DNA of 64,000 bases from Pseudarthrobacter sp. MM222. GTDB taxonomy: Bacteria > Actinomycetota > Actinomycetes > Actinomycetales > Micrococcaceae. The DNA is taken from contig NZ_OX352321.1 in the NCBI RefSeq assembly GCF_947090775.1, positions 1,302,001 through 1,366,000 of the forward strand, written 5' to 3'. The notes under the pieces are model-generated. The model saw nothing but the letters and a program-made list of their open reading frames with translations, was not told the origin of the DNA and ran no database searches. Positions 34,635 to 43,321 of this stretch are shown here, piece by piece; positions within the stretch are counted from its first letter, which is position 1; every line of letters begins with the position of its first letter. A program made the translations under genes and the position numbers.

Positions 34635-35351
34635 TCACTCAGCACGTACCTCCGCCGGGTCCACCGCGCCTTCGGTCCAGAGTTCGGTGATGCCCACCTT
34701 CGCCTGCCCCAGCAGGCCACGGAGGGTGGATATGGAGAGGCCGACGACGGTGTGTGGGTCGCCGTCGACCTTGCGGATGAAGGCCCCGCCGTAGCCGTCG
34801 ATCGTGAAGGATCCGGCGCACTGCAGCGGCTCCCCGGTGGCGATGTACGCATCGATTTCCTCGGCGCTCATCTCCATGAAGTGCACCTCGGCGGACGTGA
34901 CATGGCCGAGGGTCGCGCCGGTGCCGGGGCGCTCGGGAGTGTCGTCGGGGTTTTCGGTGTCGGGGCCGCTGTCGCTGTCCGCGGGGCCGTCGGTGTCGCG
35001 GCAGTCGACGAGCCAGTGGCCCGTGTGCAGGACGCCCATGCTGCCGCTCATCCTGAGCATCCGCTCCCGGGCGACCTCGGCCGTGTACGGCTTGCCGTGC
35101 GCCTCGCCGTCGAACTCGAAGACCGAATCGCAGCCGAGCACCAGGGCGCCTTCCGCCTCCGGCAGCGACGCTACGGCCTCGGCCTTGGCCCTCGCGAGCA
35201 GGAGGGCTGTGTCGTGCGGATCGGTCACGCCGTAGCGTGCCTGGACGGCGTCCTCGTCCACATCGGAGACGAGGACCTCGTGCCGGATGCCGGCGTAGCT
35301 GAGCAGTTTGGTGCGGGCGGGGGACTGGGAGGCAAGAATGAGGCGGGTCAC
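34635..35351 (-). CDS. maf: Maf-like nucleoside triphosphate pyrophosphatase
   Basis: A 238-residue Maf/YceF-family enzyme that hydrolyses non-canonical or modified NTPs (dTTP/UTP or m7GTP type), with a possible role in septum inhibition. Conserved motifs are LILASQSPARTKLL at the N-terminus, ALVLGCDSV with the catalytic aspartate, HGKPYTAEVARERM, LHTGHWLV and CAGSFTIDGYGGAFI with the EPLQCAG strand. Between about residues 118 and 147 there is an Asp/Pro-rich insertion (DTDGPADSDSGPDTENPDD) that makes it longer than typical members (about 190-210). The GTG start follows TAGGCT by 6 nt. It lies upstream of the carboxylase alpha gene on the same strand. Confidence 0.9.
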   Translation of the reverse strand: MTRLILASQSPARTKLLSYAGIRHEVLVSDVDEDAVQARYGVTDPHDTALLLARAKAEAVASLPEAEGALVLGCDSVFEFDGEAHGKPYTAEVARERMLRMSGSMGVLHTGHWLVDCRDTDGPADSDSGPDTENPDDTPERPGTGATLGHVTSAEVHFMEMSAEEIDAYIATGEPLQCAGSFTIDGYGGAFIRKVDGDPHTVVGLSISTLRGLLGQAKVGITELWTEGAVDPAEVRAE

Positions 35352-35357
35352 TGCTCC

Positions 35358-35363
35358 AGCCTA
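35358..35363 (-). promoter_or_regulatory. -10 element of maf
   Basis: TAGGCT on the minus strand, 6 nt before the GTG at 35351. The 6 nt between them are GGAGCA, so a Shine-Dalgarno role cannot be excluded, but the spacing fits a leaderless start. Confidence 0.45.
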
Positions 35364-35538
35364 GTTCCTACGCCCCTGATGCGTGCCCGTCATGTACGGC
35401 TCTCATTGAGCGGCCTTTACGGGCGTGACGAGCTCGAACAGGCGGCTGCGAGGAGCTACGTCCGGGCCAGGAAGATCACTGATGCATTCCGAAGCGGTGG
35501 AATGACTCCGCAGGGCCATAAATGTCATAGCCCGCAGA

Positions 35539-35544
35539 TACATT
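35539..35544 (+). promoter_or_regulatory. -10 element of the DUF222/HNH gene
   Basis: TACATT, 6 nt before the ATG at 35551, in a locally AT-richer stretch. No ribosome site is present, so a leaderless mRNA is likely. Confidence 0.5.
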
Positions 35545-35550
35545 TGAACC

Positions 35551-36942
35551 ATGGACGGCCATCAGGAGCACGGCATAGTTCAGGCGGCAGGCATGACGGT
35601 CGCTGACCTGGCCCGGATCCTGGCCGCCCTCCCGGCCCCGGCCCGAGCCGCCGAACTCATCAATGAAACACGCGAACTGGAAGACCTTAAGTCCGCCCTG
35701 GCCGCGCGCCAGGCCCGGAATGCCGTCGCCTTCGATCTACGCCAGCGCCGCGAACAATCCGACGCTGGAATGCCCGCCGACCAGCTCGGCGCCGGCGTCG
35801 CGGCACAGATTGCCCTCGCCCGGCGCGAATCCCCCGCGAAGGGCGGCCGGCTCCTCGGCCTCGCCAAAGCCCTCGTCGCCGAAATGCCGCATACCCTTGC
35901 CGCCCTGGAAACCGGGCAGCTCAGCGAATGGCGCGCCACGCTGCTGGTCCGCGAGACCGCATGCCTGACGGCCGCCGACCGGGTTGCCGTGGACGAGGAA
36001 CTCGCGCCCGACGGTGGTAAGTTCAGCGGAGCTGGCGACCGCGCCCTTGTCGCCGCGGCCCGGTCCGCCGCTTACCGGCGGGACCCGCGGTCGGTCGCGG
36101 AACGTGCAGCCCACGCCGCCGCCGACCGGCACGTCGGCCTCCGGCCCGCGCCGGACACCATGTGCTACCTCACCGCCCTGCTGCCCGTCGCCCAAGGCGT
36201 CGCCGTTCACGCGGCACTCACCCGGCACGCCGACGCCGCCCGCTCCGCAGGGGACCCCCGCACCCGCGGCCAGCTCATGGCGGACGCCTTGGTCGAACGC
36301 ACCACCGGCAGGGAAGCGGGGATCAGCGGGATCGAGATCCAGCTCGTGATGACCGACCGCGCCCTCTTCCAAGGCGACAGTGAACCCGCTCGCCTCCCGG
36401 GCTACGGCATCGTCCCCGCCGGCTGGGCACGCCAACTCATCAAAGGCAGCGAGAACCAGGCCACGAACGTCTGGCTGCGGCGGCTCTACACCGCTCCCGG
36501 CACCGGCGGCCTGGTCGCGGTGGACTCCCGCGCCCGGCTCTTCCCACCCGGACTCCGCCGCTTCCTCCAGACCCGGGACGACACCTGCCGCACCCCCTAT
36601 TGCGACGCCCCGATCCGGCACATGGACCACATCATCCCCTGGGCGGAAGGCGGGCAGACCACCGCGACCAACGGCGCCGGGCTCTGCGAAGCCTGCAATC
36701 ACACCAAAGAAACCCCCGGCTGGACCGCAATCCCCAGGCCCGGGCCGCGCCACAGAATCGAACTCACCACCCCCACGGGCCACACCTACCACTCCACCGC
36801 ACCGCCACTACCCGGCACCACAACCAATGACACGCCAGGCCGGGATGCCTTGGCCCCGGACGCTCGCCACCACCGACGGATACAGCGCCATCACGCCAAG
36901 ACGCTCAAGCGGGTGCGCGCCGCATCAGTCCTGGCGGCCTGA
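35551..36942 (+). CDS. DUF222/HNH endonuclease-like protein (13E12 type)
   Basis: A 463-residue protein with an N-terminal DUF222 region (residues 30-320, with [19 protein letters not shown] and the central [24 protein letters not shown]) and a C-terminal HNH domain (about 350-400). The HNH residues are visible: [19 protein letters not shown], then N and [10 protein letters not shown], with four cysteines to hold a structural zinc. Such proteins are multicopy in many Actinobacteria (the 13E12 repeat family in mycobacteria) and are suspected mobile or host-benefit nucleases of unknown target. The frame is intact. It has a leaderless-type promoter and a terminator shared with the convergent MMPL gene. 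Confidence 0.87.
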   Translation: MDGHQEHGIVQAAGMTVADLARILAALPAPARAAELINETRELEDLKSALAARQARNAVAFDLRQRREQSDAGMPADQLGAGVAAQIALARRESPAKGGRLLGLAKALVAEMPHTLAALETGQLSEWRATLLVRETACLTAADRVAVDEELAPDGGKFSGAGDRALVAAARSAAYRRDPRSVAERAAHAAADRHVGLRPAPDTMCYLTALLPVAQGVAVHAALTRHADAARSAGDPRTRGQLMADALVERTTGREAGISGIEIQLVMTDRALFQGDSEPARLPGYGIVPAGWARQLIKGSENQATNVWLRRLYTAPGTGGLVAVDSRARLFPPGLRRFLQTRDDTCRTPYCDAPIRHMDHIIPWAEGGQTTATNGAGLCEACNHTKETPGWTAIPRPGPRHRIELTTPTGHTYHSTAPPLPGTTTNDTPGRDALAPDARHHRRIQRHHAKTLKRVRAASVLAA

Positions 36943-36954
36943 ACGCACGAAAAA

Positions 36955-36987
36955 GCCGCCCGCCGATCGGAATGATCAGCGGGCGGC
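36955..36987. terminator. Bidirectional terminator between the DUF222 and MMPL genes
   Basis: GCCGCCCGC (36955-36963) and GCGGGCGGC (36979-36987) form a perfect GC-rich stem; the loop contains a second GATC/GATC pair. Five A residues precede the left arm, giving a T-run for minus-strand transcripts, though these would come from the MMPL gene. Confidence 0.85.
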
Positions 36988-37001
36988 GCAGGCTGTGACG
37001 G

Positions 37002-39545
37002 TCAGCGGGCGGCGACTTCTTCCGGCTCAGGCTCGGCCTCGAAAGCGGCCGCTGATGCTTCGGGGCGGAGCTTCGCGCCTTCAACGTCCACGTCAGGCAG
37101 GATCCGGTCCAGCCAACGGGGCAGCCACCAGGCCTTCTCGCCGAGCAGGTACATGACGGCCGGGACGATCGTCATGCGGACCACGAACGCGTCGATCAGC
37201 ACGCCGAAGGCCATGGCGAAGCCCAGCGGCCGGACCATGTTCAGGTGCGAGAAGATGAAGCCCGAGAATACGCTGACCATGATGATCGCCGCCGCCGTGA
37301 CCACCGCGGAGGCGTGGCTGAAGCCGGAGCGGACCGCGTGCTTAGCCGTTTCGCCGTGCATGTAGGACTCGCGCATGCCGGAGGCAATGAACACCTGGTA
37401 GTCCATGGCCAGGCCGAACAACACACCGATCAGGATGATGGGCAGGAAGCTCAGCACGGCCCCCGGATTGTCGACGCCGAAAATCGTCCCGAGCCAACCC
37501 CACTGGTAGACCGCGACGACGGCGCCGAAAGCGGCGGCGAGCGAGAGCAGGAAGCCGCCGGTGGCCAGCAGCGGCACCACGATGGAACGGAACACCAGCA
37601 GCAGCAGGATCAGGGACAGGCCCACCACGATCGCCAGATAGGGCGGCAGGGCATCGCCGAGCTTGGTGGAGACGTCGACGTTTCCTGCGGTCTGTCCGGT
37701 GAGGCCGATGCTGACCCCGGTGGAGTCCTTGATCGCGCCCTTTTCGGCGCGCAGTTCGGAGACCACCCGGACCGTACTCGCGCTGGCCGGTCCCTCGTTC
37801 GGGATGGCCTGGAAGACTGCGGTGCGGCGGTCGTCACTCAGTGCCACGGGGACGGCGGCCGTGACGTTGTCGGTGCTGCGCAGGGTGTCAGCGACGTCGA
37901 ACTGCTTGGCCTGTGCCTCGGTTTCGGTGAGTCCGGCCGGGAGGTCACCGACCACCACAATGGGCCCGGTCATGCCGGCGCCGAAGCTGCGCCCGGTGAC
38001 GTCGTAGGCCTTGAAAGCCTGCGAATTGACGGGTTCCGACCCGCCGTCGGGTAGGGCGAGCCTCAGCTGGCCGGCCGGCAGCGCCACGATGCCGAGCAGC
38101 AGGACGCCCGCCAGCATGGCCATTACAGGGTGCTTGGTGACGAGGCCGCCCCAGCCGTGGCTGCCGCGGTATTCGTCCCGGGCCCGGTCATCCATCTCGT
38201 GGCCGGGAGCCGTGTTGTGCTTGTCCGCCTTTGCCCACGCCCGCTTGGAGATCAGCTTCCGGCCCACCAGGGAGAGGATGGCCGGGGTGAGAGTCAGGGC
38301 GACGACGACGGCGACGGCCACGGTGCCCGCGGCGGACAGGCCCATCACGGCCAGGAAGGGCAACCCCGGAATGACGAGCGCTGCAAGGGCAATGATGACG
38401 GTGAGGCCGGCGAACAGCACGGCGTTGCCCGAGGTGCCGGTGGCGAGGGCCACGGATTCCTCGGGGTCCATGCCGGACAGCAACTGGCCGCGGTGGCGGT
38501 TGACGATGAAGAGGGAGTAGTCAATGCCCACGGCGAGGCCGAGCATCAAGGCCAACATCGGGGAGATGGAGCTCATGTCCATGACGCCACTAAGGGCGAA
38601 CGTTCCGCCCACACCCACCGCTACGCCCACGACGGCCATGAGCAGGGGCAGCCCGGCAGCAATCAAAGTGCCCAGCATGATGATCAGGACCAGGGCTGCG
38701 ATGGCAATTCCAAGGATCTCCGAGATACCGAACAGCTCGGAAACGTCTTCGGTGATTTCCTTGCTGGGCAGGGCCGTGACACCGGCCGAGGAGACTTCCT
38801 GAACGATGTCCTGGACTTCCTGGCGGACCTCGGGCTTGAGGCCGTTGATGGAGGTCTTGAACTGGACCTGGGCGATAGCGGCCCTGCCGTCCTCCGAGAC
38901 GAAGCGCATGCCTCTGGAGGCGTCCAACTGGCGCTGGCCAAGGGCGAGTTTCTCGGCGCCGGCCGCAAGCTCCCGGGTGCCGGCGTCGAGCTTCTCCTGC
39001 CCCGCGGCGAGGGCGGTTTTCTGCTGGCCGAGCTGCGCCTCGATGGCGGCGGCGGGGAGTCCGGCGGCGGCCATCTGCTGCTCCGCGGCCTCCAGCTGAG
39101 TCTTGCCGGCGGCGAGTTCTGCCGCGGCCTGGTCCAGCTGGGCCTGGCCTGCGGCTGACTGTTGCTGGCCGGCAGCAAGTTCGGCGGCGGCGTCGTCCAG
39201 CTGCGCCTGGGTGGCAAACGGATCCACCGTCCCCTGCACGTCCGGAAGGGTCTTCAGCCTGGCCAGTGCGGCGGACACCGCATCCTTGCCTGCCTGGCTG
39301 AACTCGGAGCCATTGGCTTCGAAGACGATGCCCGCAGAACCGCCCGAGGACGCAGGCAGTTCTTTCTTGAGCTTGTCCGCCATCTGCTGGGTTTCCGTGC
39401 CCGGAATTTGGAAGTTGTTGGACAGGGTGCCGTGGAAGGCGGCTGCGGCGCCACCGACTGCCACTAACACGGCCAGCCACAGTGAAATCACCAACCAGCG
39501 GTGCCGGTAGGAGAACTTGCCGAGGCGGTAGAGAAGGAGGGCCAT
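37002..39545 (-). CDS. MMPL/RND-family exporter
   Basis: An 847-residue, 12-helix RND transporter of the MMPL group, probably exporting a lipid or drug by proton motive force. Helix 1 is near residues 16-36; the proton-relay aspartates are in GLAVGIDYSLFIVNRHR (helix 4) and GLAMDYQVFIASGMRESY (helix 10). The first extracytoplasmic loop is extended by about 110 residues of AAAELAAGQQQ-type heptads (residues 110-215) that should form an antiparallel coiled coil, a feature of some actinobacterial MMPL and Pip/YhgE proteins. The start lies two bases after the tetR stop, so the pair is an operon under TetR control. Substrate unknown. Confidence 0.92.
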   Translation of the reverse strand: MALLLYRLGKFSYRHRWLVISLWLAVLVAVGGAAAAFHGTLSNNFQIPGTETQQMADKLKKELPASSGGSAGIVFEANGSEFSQAGKDAVSAALARLKTLPDVQGTVDPFATQAQLDDAAAELAAGQQQSAAGQAQLDQAAAELAAGKTQLEAAEQQMAAAGLPAAAIEAQLGQQKTALAAGQEKLDAGTRELAAGAEKLALGQRQLDASRGMRFVSEDGRAAIAQVQFKTSINGLKPEVRQEVQDIVQEVSSAGVTALPSKEITEDVSELFGISEILGIAIAALVLIIMLGTLIAAGLPLLMAVVGVAVGVGGTFALSGVMDMSSISPMLALMLGLAVGIDYSLFIVNRHRGQLLSGMDPEESVALATGTSGNAVLFAGLTVIIALAALVIPGLPFLAVMGLSAAGTVAVAVVVALTLTPAILSLVGRKLISKRAWAKADKHNTAPGHEMDDRARDEYRGSHGWGGLVTKHPVMAMLAGVLLLGIVALPAGQLRLALPDGGSEPVNSQAFKAYDVTGRSFGAGMTGPIVVVGDLPAGLTETEAQAKQFDVADTLRSTDNVTAAVPVALSDDRRTAVFQAIPNEGPASASTVRVVSELRAEKGAIKDSTGVSIGLTGQTAGNVDVSTKLGDALPPYLAIVVGLSLILLLLVFRSIVVPLLATGGFLLSLAAAFGAVVAVYQWGWLGTIFGVDNPGAVLSFLPIILIGVLFGLAMDYQVFIASGMRESYMHGETAKHAVRSGFSHASAVVTAAAIIMVSVFSGFIFSHLNMVRPLGFAMAFGVLIDAFVVRMTIVPAVMYLLGEKAWWLPRWLDRILPDVDVEGAKLRPEASAAAFEAEPEPEEVAAR

Positions 39546-39546
39546 G

Positions 39547-40290
39547 TCAGAGCCGATCTGGGGAAGGGGTGGCGGTGGACGGGACGGCCGGGTTGCCGGC
39601 CTGAGGGGCAGCCTGCGCAGCTGTGGGTCGGGCGAAACCTGAACCCAGCAGGCCCATGGAATCGATCAGGAGCTGGCGCAGGATGGAGAGCGATTCCGGG
39701 GTCAGTGACCCGCCGCACCTGGCCAACCAGACGTCCATGGCTGCTTTGCCGCAGGAGATGACGGATCCGGCCAGGGCGCGGAGGTACAGTTCATCGAGTT
39801 CCCCTGCCTCGGCATTGGAGCGCTCGCGGGCGGCGGCAATAATTTCGCCGGTGCAGTGGTCCCAGGCTTCCAGCTCCGAGCGGCTGAGCTGCGGATTGGA
39901 CTTGCCCAGGCTGTACAGCTCAGCCATCGGGGCCACGGTCATCGGGTCGGCGAGGGCCACGAGTGCTGCGCGGGCCGATTCCAGGAACGGTTCCCCCGCC
40001 GGGCGCAGCCGGAACTGCTGGAGTGCCTTGTCCAGGAAGCCGAAGGTGACGGCAGCGATCGCCGCTTCGGTGCTGTTGAAGTAGTTGAAGAAGGTCCGGC
40101 GGGAGATTCCGGCAGCGTCCGCGATGTCCTCTACGGTGAAGTTGCCCGGGCCCTTGGTGCGCAGCTGGCCCAGCGCGGCTTCCGTGATGGCCTGCCGGGT
40201 CGCCGCCTTGTTGAGCTCCCGGCGCGAAGGCGGTGCGCCATCGCCAGAAGCAGAAGCAGAAGCTGCAGCGGGAGCTGAAGGGGAAGTCAC
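39547..40290 (-). CDS. TetR-family repressor of the MMPL exporter
   Basis: A 247-residue regulator. The N-terminal 22 residues are Ala/Ser-rich; the TetR helix-turn-helix follows (residues 30-76: ATRQAITEAALGQL, then FTVEDIADAAGISRRTFFNYFNSTEAA). The C-terminal ligand domain (about 85-220) has no recognisable specificity motif, and the tail is Pro/Ala-rich. The GTG start is 6 nt after TAGTGT, so the mRNA is probably leaderless. A GTGCA-N4-TGCAC palindrome sits between the -10 and -35, the position expected for autorepression. The exporter follows immediately, so loss of binding would induce both. Confidence 0.9.
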   Translation of the reverse strand: MTSPSAPAAASASASGDGAPPSRRELNKAATRQAITEAALGQLRTKGPGNFTVEDIADAAGISRRTFFNYFNSTEAAIAAVTFGFLDKALQQFRLRPAGEPFLESARAALVALADPMTVAPMAELYSLGKSNPQLSRSELEAWDHCTGEIIAAARERSNAEAGELDELYLRALAGSVISCGKAAMDVWLARCGGSLTPESLSILRQLLIDSMGLLGSGFARPTAAQAAPQAGNPAVPSTATPSPDRL

Positions 40291-40296
40291 GCGCTT

Positions 40297-40326
40297 ACAC
40301 TACGTGCATGTTTGCACAGTGCGCAA
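40297..40326 (-). promoter_or_regulatory. tetR-mmpL promoter and putative operator
   Basis: -10 TAGTGT (40297-40302, minus strand), 6 nt before the GTG. Upstream, GTGCA-TGTT-TGCAC (40304-40317) is a perfect 5+5 palindrome overlapping a second imperfect one, TTGCAC-AGT-GCGCAA (40312-40326). TetR autoregulation at these sites is the simplest reading. Confidence 0.6.
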
Positions 40327-40368
40327 CTTTCTATAGGGGCCGGAGGGGTGGCCCCGGGGAGGGTCACA

Positions 40369-40764
40369 TCATTCCGGTTCCGGCTGCGGTTTTCCTTGAC
40401 TCGCGAGGTAAATGGACTGGCCGGTCGCGCCGGCTTCCCCTTCCGCCAGCGGGATCGCGAAGACGGCTGTCCCGTAGGCGCAGACTTCCGTCCAGTTGGG
40501 TCCCAGCTCCGAGGTGTCGAAGCGCATGGCGACGATGGCGTTGGCGCCGCGTTGCTCGGCCTCGGTGACCATCCGGGCCATAACCTGCTGCCGGCTCTCG
40601 TAGAGCGCACGGGTCATTTCGGGCAGCTCCCCGCCGCCCAGCGATCGTAAGCCGGCCAGAACCTGGGCGCCGATGTCCCTGGCTCGGACGGTGAGCCCCA
40701 TGACCTCGCCGAAGACGGCGTCGATCCGGTGCCCCGGGATCTCGTTCGACGTGACGATCAACAT
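40369..40764 (-). CDS. YbjQ-family protein
   Basis: A 131-residue member of the YbjQ (DUF74) family, small pentameric proteins sometimes described as heavy-metal binding, of unknown function. The motifs are all present: SNEIPGHRIDAVFGEVMGLTVRARDIG, then GELPEMTRALYESRQQVMARM and the core RGANAIVAMRFDTSELG. The C-terminus adds about 20 residues ending in QPEPE. The ATG at 40764 follows TAGGCT by 6 nt, without a ribosome site. It lies between the tetR promoter and the divergent secreted repeat protein gene and seems to be monocistronic. Confidence 0.88.
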   Translation of the reverse strand: MLIVTSNEIPGHRIDAVFGEVMGLTVRARDIGAQVLAGLRSLGGGELPEMTRALYESRQQVMARMVTEAEQRGANAIVAMRFDTSELGPNWTEVCAYGTAVFAIPLAEGEAGATGQSIYLASQGKPQPEPE

Positions 40765-40770
40765 GCCCTG

Positions 40771-40776
40771 AGCCTA
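40771..40776 (-). promoter_or_regulatory. -10 element of the ybjQ gene
   Basis: TAGGCT on the minus strand, exactly 6 nt before the ATG at 40764. Confidence 0.5.
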
Positions 40777-40805
40777 CCCATACCCCGGAGTCCGGGCCGG
40801 AACAT

Positions 40806-40834
40806 TCACAGGAAGATGAAAGCTTCCCGACAGC
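40806..40834 (+). promoter_or_regulatory. PhoP-like direct repeats upstream of the secreted repeat protein
   Basis: TCACAGG (40806-40812), TGAAAGC (40817-40823) and CGACAGC (40828-40834) occur at exact 11-bp steps, matching TCACAGC at 6, 5 and 5 of 7 positions. The arrangement copies that upstream of the HtrA gene, including CGACAG as third element. Confidence 0.45.
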
Positions 40835-40947
40835 TCCGGCTGAAGCGGCGGGAGCAGACTGGAACCACGTCTTGGAACAGAGACCACAGCACACAGAGAC
40901 AACAGCACAAGGAGCCGTCACCGCACGGCAGATCCAGGAGACAGCAC

Positions 40948-41508
40948 ATGTCAAGCACGAAGAGAATCACCCTCGGCATTTCAGCCGCGGCTCTGGCCCT
41001 CGGCGCCGGCCTTGGAGTTACCGGGATGGCATCGGCAGCCACCACTCCGGCCCCAACTCCCAGCACCAGCGCTTCGGCGGACGCGACGCCCGGCACCAAC
41101 GATGGTCAGGGCATGCGCGGCGGCCATGGCCGTGGCGGGGACCGCGGCGGCGCCCGGGCATCCGAACTGGCCGCGAAGCTCGGCGTCGAGGAGGCCAAGG
41201 TGACCGAAGCGCTGAAGGCCTTCCGCGACGCCAACAAGCCCACCACCCCGCCGGCCGACGGCACCAAGCCGGACCGTGCTGCCCGGGACGCGGCCTTGGC
41301 CAAGTCCCTGGCGTCGTCGCTCGGCATCGAGGAGTCCAAGGTCACCGCGGCCCTCGAGGAGCTCCGCACCGCTGCACAGGCGGACCGTGCCGCGGCTCTG
41401 AAGACGAAGCTGGACAAGGCCGTCACGGACGGGACCCTGACCCAGGCCGAGGCCGACGCCGTCACCAAGGCCGTGGAGAAGGGCGTCATCGGCGGGGGCG
41501 GGCACTAG
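40948..41508 (+). CDS. Secreted protein with duplicated helical repeats
   Basis: A 186-residue exported protein. The signal peptide spans residues 1-30 (KRITLGISAAALALGAGLG, cleavage near MASAAT). A Thr/Pro/Ser linker and a Gly/Arg/His-rich stretch (GMRGGHGRGGDRGG) follow, then two related units: ELAAKLGVEEAKVTEALKAF (about 80-100) and SLASSLGIEESKVTAALEEL (about 120-140), each probably a helix-turn-helix hairpin, and a final TLTQAEADAVTKAVEKGV unit. Similar repeats occur in uncharacterised actinobacterial secreted proteins; the function is unknown. The ATG at 40948 has AGGAG 8 nt upstream. The promoter has the PhoP-like repeats, and a strong terminator follows. Confidence 0.8.
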   Translation: MSSTKRITLGISAAALALGAGLGVTGMASAATTPAPTPSTSASADATPGTNDGQGMRGGHGRGGDRGGARASELAAKLGVEEAKVTEALKAFRDANKPTTPPADGTKPDRAARDAALAKSLASSLGIEESKVTAALEELRTAAQADRAAALKTKLDKAVTDGTLTQAEADAVTKAVEKGVIGGGGH

Positions 41509-41518
41509 TCGCCGCTTA

Positions 41519-41564
41519 ACAGGAGAAGTCCCCGGGTGCAGTTCATCCCGGGGACTTTTCCTGT
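41519..41564. terminator. Terminator after the secreted repeat protein gene
   Basis: An 18-bp stem (41519-41536 with 41547-41564, one mismatch) with a 10-base loop; TTTT lies inside the right arm. It lies between convergent genes and can serve both. Confidence 0.88.
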
Positions 41565-41580
41565 GAACGCCTGTTAGCGG

Positions 41581-43032
41581 TTAGGCTTTCGCGTTTGCCA
41601 GCTCGCGATCGTCCCGCTCAATGGCGGGACCGGCAGCTGAGGGGTCGACGGCGGCGCTGTCGACGGTGCCGTCGACTTCGTCGGCGAAGGGGTCACCGTT
41701 GCGCGGTGCGTTGTAGAGCGACTCGTTCAGGATGCCCTGTCGCTTGGCGACGATGGTGGGGACCAGTGCCTGACCGGCCACGTTGACGGCCGTGCGGCCC
41801 ATGTCCAGGATCGGATCGATGGCCAGCAGCAGGCCGACGCCGGCCAGTGGCAGGCCCAGGGTGGAGAGCGTCAGTGTCAGCATGACGACGGCGCCAGTGG
41901 TACCGGCCGTCGCGGCGGAGCCCAACACGGAGACGAGGGCAATCAGCAGGTACTGGGTGAAGTCGAGCTGGATGCCGAAGAACTGGGCCACGAAGATAGC
42001 GGAGATCGCCGGGTAGATTGCAGCGCAGCCGTCCATTTTGGTGGTGGCGCCCAGCGGCACGGCGAAGGAGGCGTAGGCCCGGGGGACGCCCAGGCTGCGC
42101 TCGGTCACGCGCTGGGTGAGCGGCAGGGTACCCACGGAAGAGCGGGAGACGAAGGCCAGCTGCACGGCGGGCCAGACGCCGGAGAAATACTGCTTGATGG
42201 ACAGGCCGTGGGCGCGGACCAGGACCGGGTACACCACGAACAGCACGAGGGCCAGGCCCACGTAAATGGCGAACGTGAACTTGCCGAGTGAGCCGATGGT
42301 GTCCCAGCCATAGACAGCCACGGCGTTGCCGATCAAGCCGATGGTGCCGATCGGGGCGATGCGGATGATCCACCAAAGGACCTTCTGGATCACGGCGAGG
42401 GCAGAGGCATTGAGGTTCAGGAACGGCTCAGCGGCCTTGCCCACCTTGAGTGCCGCGATGCCGACGGCGATGGCGATCACCAGGATCTGCAACACGTTGA
42501 AGCTCACTGCGGTGGTGGCAACACCTTCGGTGACGGTGGTGCTGGCACCCAGGCCGAGGAAGTTTTTCGGGAACAGGCCGGTCAGGAAGGCCCACCAGTC
42601 GCCGGACTTACCGGAGTACTTGGCCTCCTGCGTGATGCCGGTGCTGGCGCCCGGCTGCAGCAGGACGCCGAGGCCGATGCCGATCAGCACGGCGATCAGC
42701 GAGGTGATCGCGAACCACAGCAGCGTGTTCCAGGCCAGCTTGGCGGCGTTGGAGACGGCACGCAAGTTGGAGATGGAGCTCACGACGGCGGTGAAGATGA
42801 GGGGGACAACGGCGGTCTGCAGCAGCGAGACATAGCTCGAACCGATGGTCTGCAGGGTTGTGCCGAGGGCGTTGGGGTTGGCCTTGGTGCTGCCGGTGTA
42901 CTTGGCCAGGAGGCCAAGGCCTAGGCCAATGATCAGGGCGGCGATGATTTGGAAGCCGAACGAGCCGGCCCACTTGGGCAGCTGGAAGCCGGTCTTTCCG
43001 GCGGGTGCGGGGGTGCTTATCTGAGTGCTCAC
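41581..43032 (-). CDS. Dicarboxylate/amino-acid:cation symporter
   Basis: A 483-residue member of the DAACS (DctA/GltP) family that imports C4-dicarboxylates or glutamate/aspartate with H+ or Na+. Family signatures are the Ser-rich re-entrant loop RSSVGTLPLTQR, PLGATTKMDGCA in helix 7, SVLGSAATAGTTGAVVML (second re-entrant loop) and IDPILDMGRTAVNVAGQA in helix 8. The C-terminus adds an Asp/Ala-rich tail of about 40 residues. The GTG start at 43032 follows TAGCGT by 6 nt, so the mRNA is probably leaderless. A perfect AATGTTAC-N3-GTAACATT palindrome 50 bases upstream suggests an activator or repressor site. The two-component citrate system 18 kb away handles a related substrate class. Confidence 0.93.
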   Translation of the reverse strand: MSTQISTPAPAGKTGFQLPKWAGSFGFQIIAALIIGLGLGLLAKYTGSTKANPNALGTTLQTIGSSYVSLLQTAVVPLIFTAVVSSISNLRAVSNAAKLAWNTLLWFAITSLIAVLIGIGLGVLLQPGASTGITQEAKYSGKSGDWWAFLTGLFPKNFLGLGASTTVTEGVATTAVSFNVLQILVIAIAVGIAALKVGKAAEPFLNLNASALAVIQKVLWWIIRIAPIGTIGLIGNAVAVYGWDTIGSLGKFTFAIYVGLALVLFVVYPVLVRAHGLSIKQYFSGVWPAVQLAFVSRSSVGTLPLTQRVTERSLGVPRAYASFAVPLGATTKMDGCAAIYPAISAIFVAQFFGIQLDFTQYLLIALVSVLGSAATAGTTGAVVMLTLTLSTLGLPLAGVGLLLAIDPILDMGRTAVNVAGQALVPTIVAKRQGILNESLYNAPRNGDPFADEVDGTVDSAAVDPSAAGPAIERDDRELANAKA

Positions 43033-43038
43033 CCGAAC

Positions 43039-43044
43039 ACGCTA
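43039..43044 (-). promoter_or_regulatory. -10 element of the symporter gene
   Basis: TAGCGT on the minus strand, exactly 6 nt before the GTG at 43032; no ribosome site. Confidence 0.5.
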
Positions 43045-43081
43045 GGACCGGTCCGATTATCACGGCGAACGGACGTTGAGA

Positions 43082-43100
43082 AATGTTACGACGTAACATT
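43082..43100. promoter_or_regulatory. Perfect palindrome upstream of the symporter gene
   Basis: AATGTTAC (43082-43089) and GTAACATT (43093-43100) around GAC. It lies upstream of where the -35 should be, a position used by activators. The same ATGTTAC/GTAACAT half-sites, with a 6-base spacer, occur at 49014-49033. Confidence 0.6.
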
Positions 43101-43232
43101 CCCCGCCCCGGGACGGGTCTCCCGGGGATGCCGCCGAAATCCGGGACTTTGGAAAGATATTCCTGCTGCGGATGTGGTGATTGTCTCCCCTGATCGGCGG
43201 CGCATGACCGGCGAGGGCCTGAGGCGCATCCA

Positions 43233-43285
43233 GAGAACAGTTCGCGGCAATGTTTCGCCGGAACACTGCCGCGAACTGTAATCTC
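43233..43285. repeat. Dispersed palindromic repeat, copy 1
   Basis: A 53-base element with arms ACAGTTCGCGGCAATGTTT (43237-43255) and GAACACTGCCGCGAACTGT (43261-43279), near-perfectly complementary, flanked by GAGA and TCTC. A second copy with the same 19-base arms is at 62527-62581. It lies 36 bases past the GH71 stop. REP-like or miniature mobile element. Confidence 0.8.
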
Positions 43286-43321
43286 GCGCGGGAAAACGGG
43301 CTGGCGCCCGCAGGAAACGGG

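Noticed and set aside
35551..36942. DUF222/HNH gene as part of a defence island or intein
   Set aside because: No methylase, helicase or other defence gene is nearby, and the protein has no splicing motifs; it is a lone, intact, commonly multicopy family.
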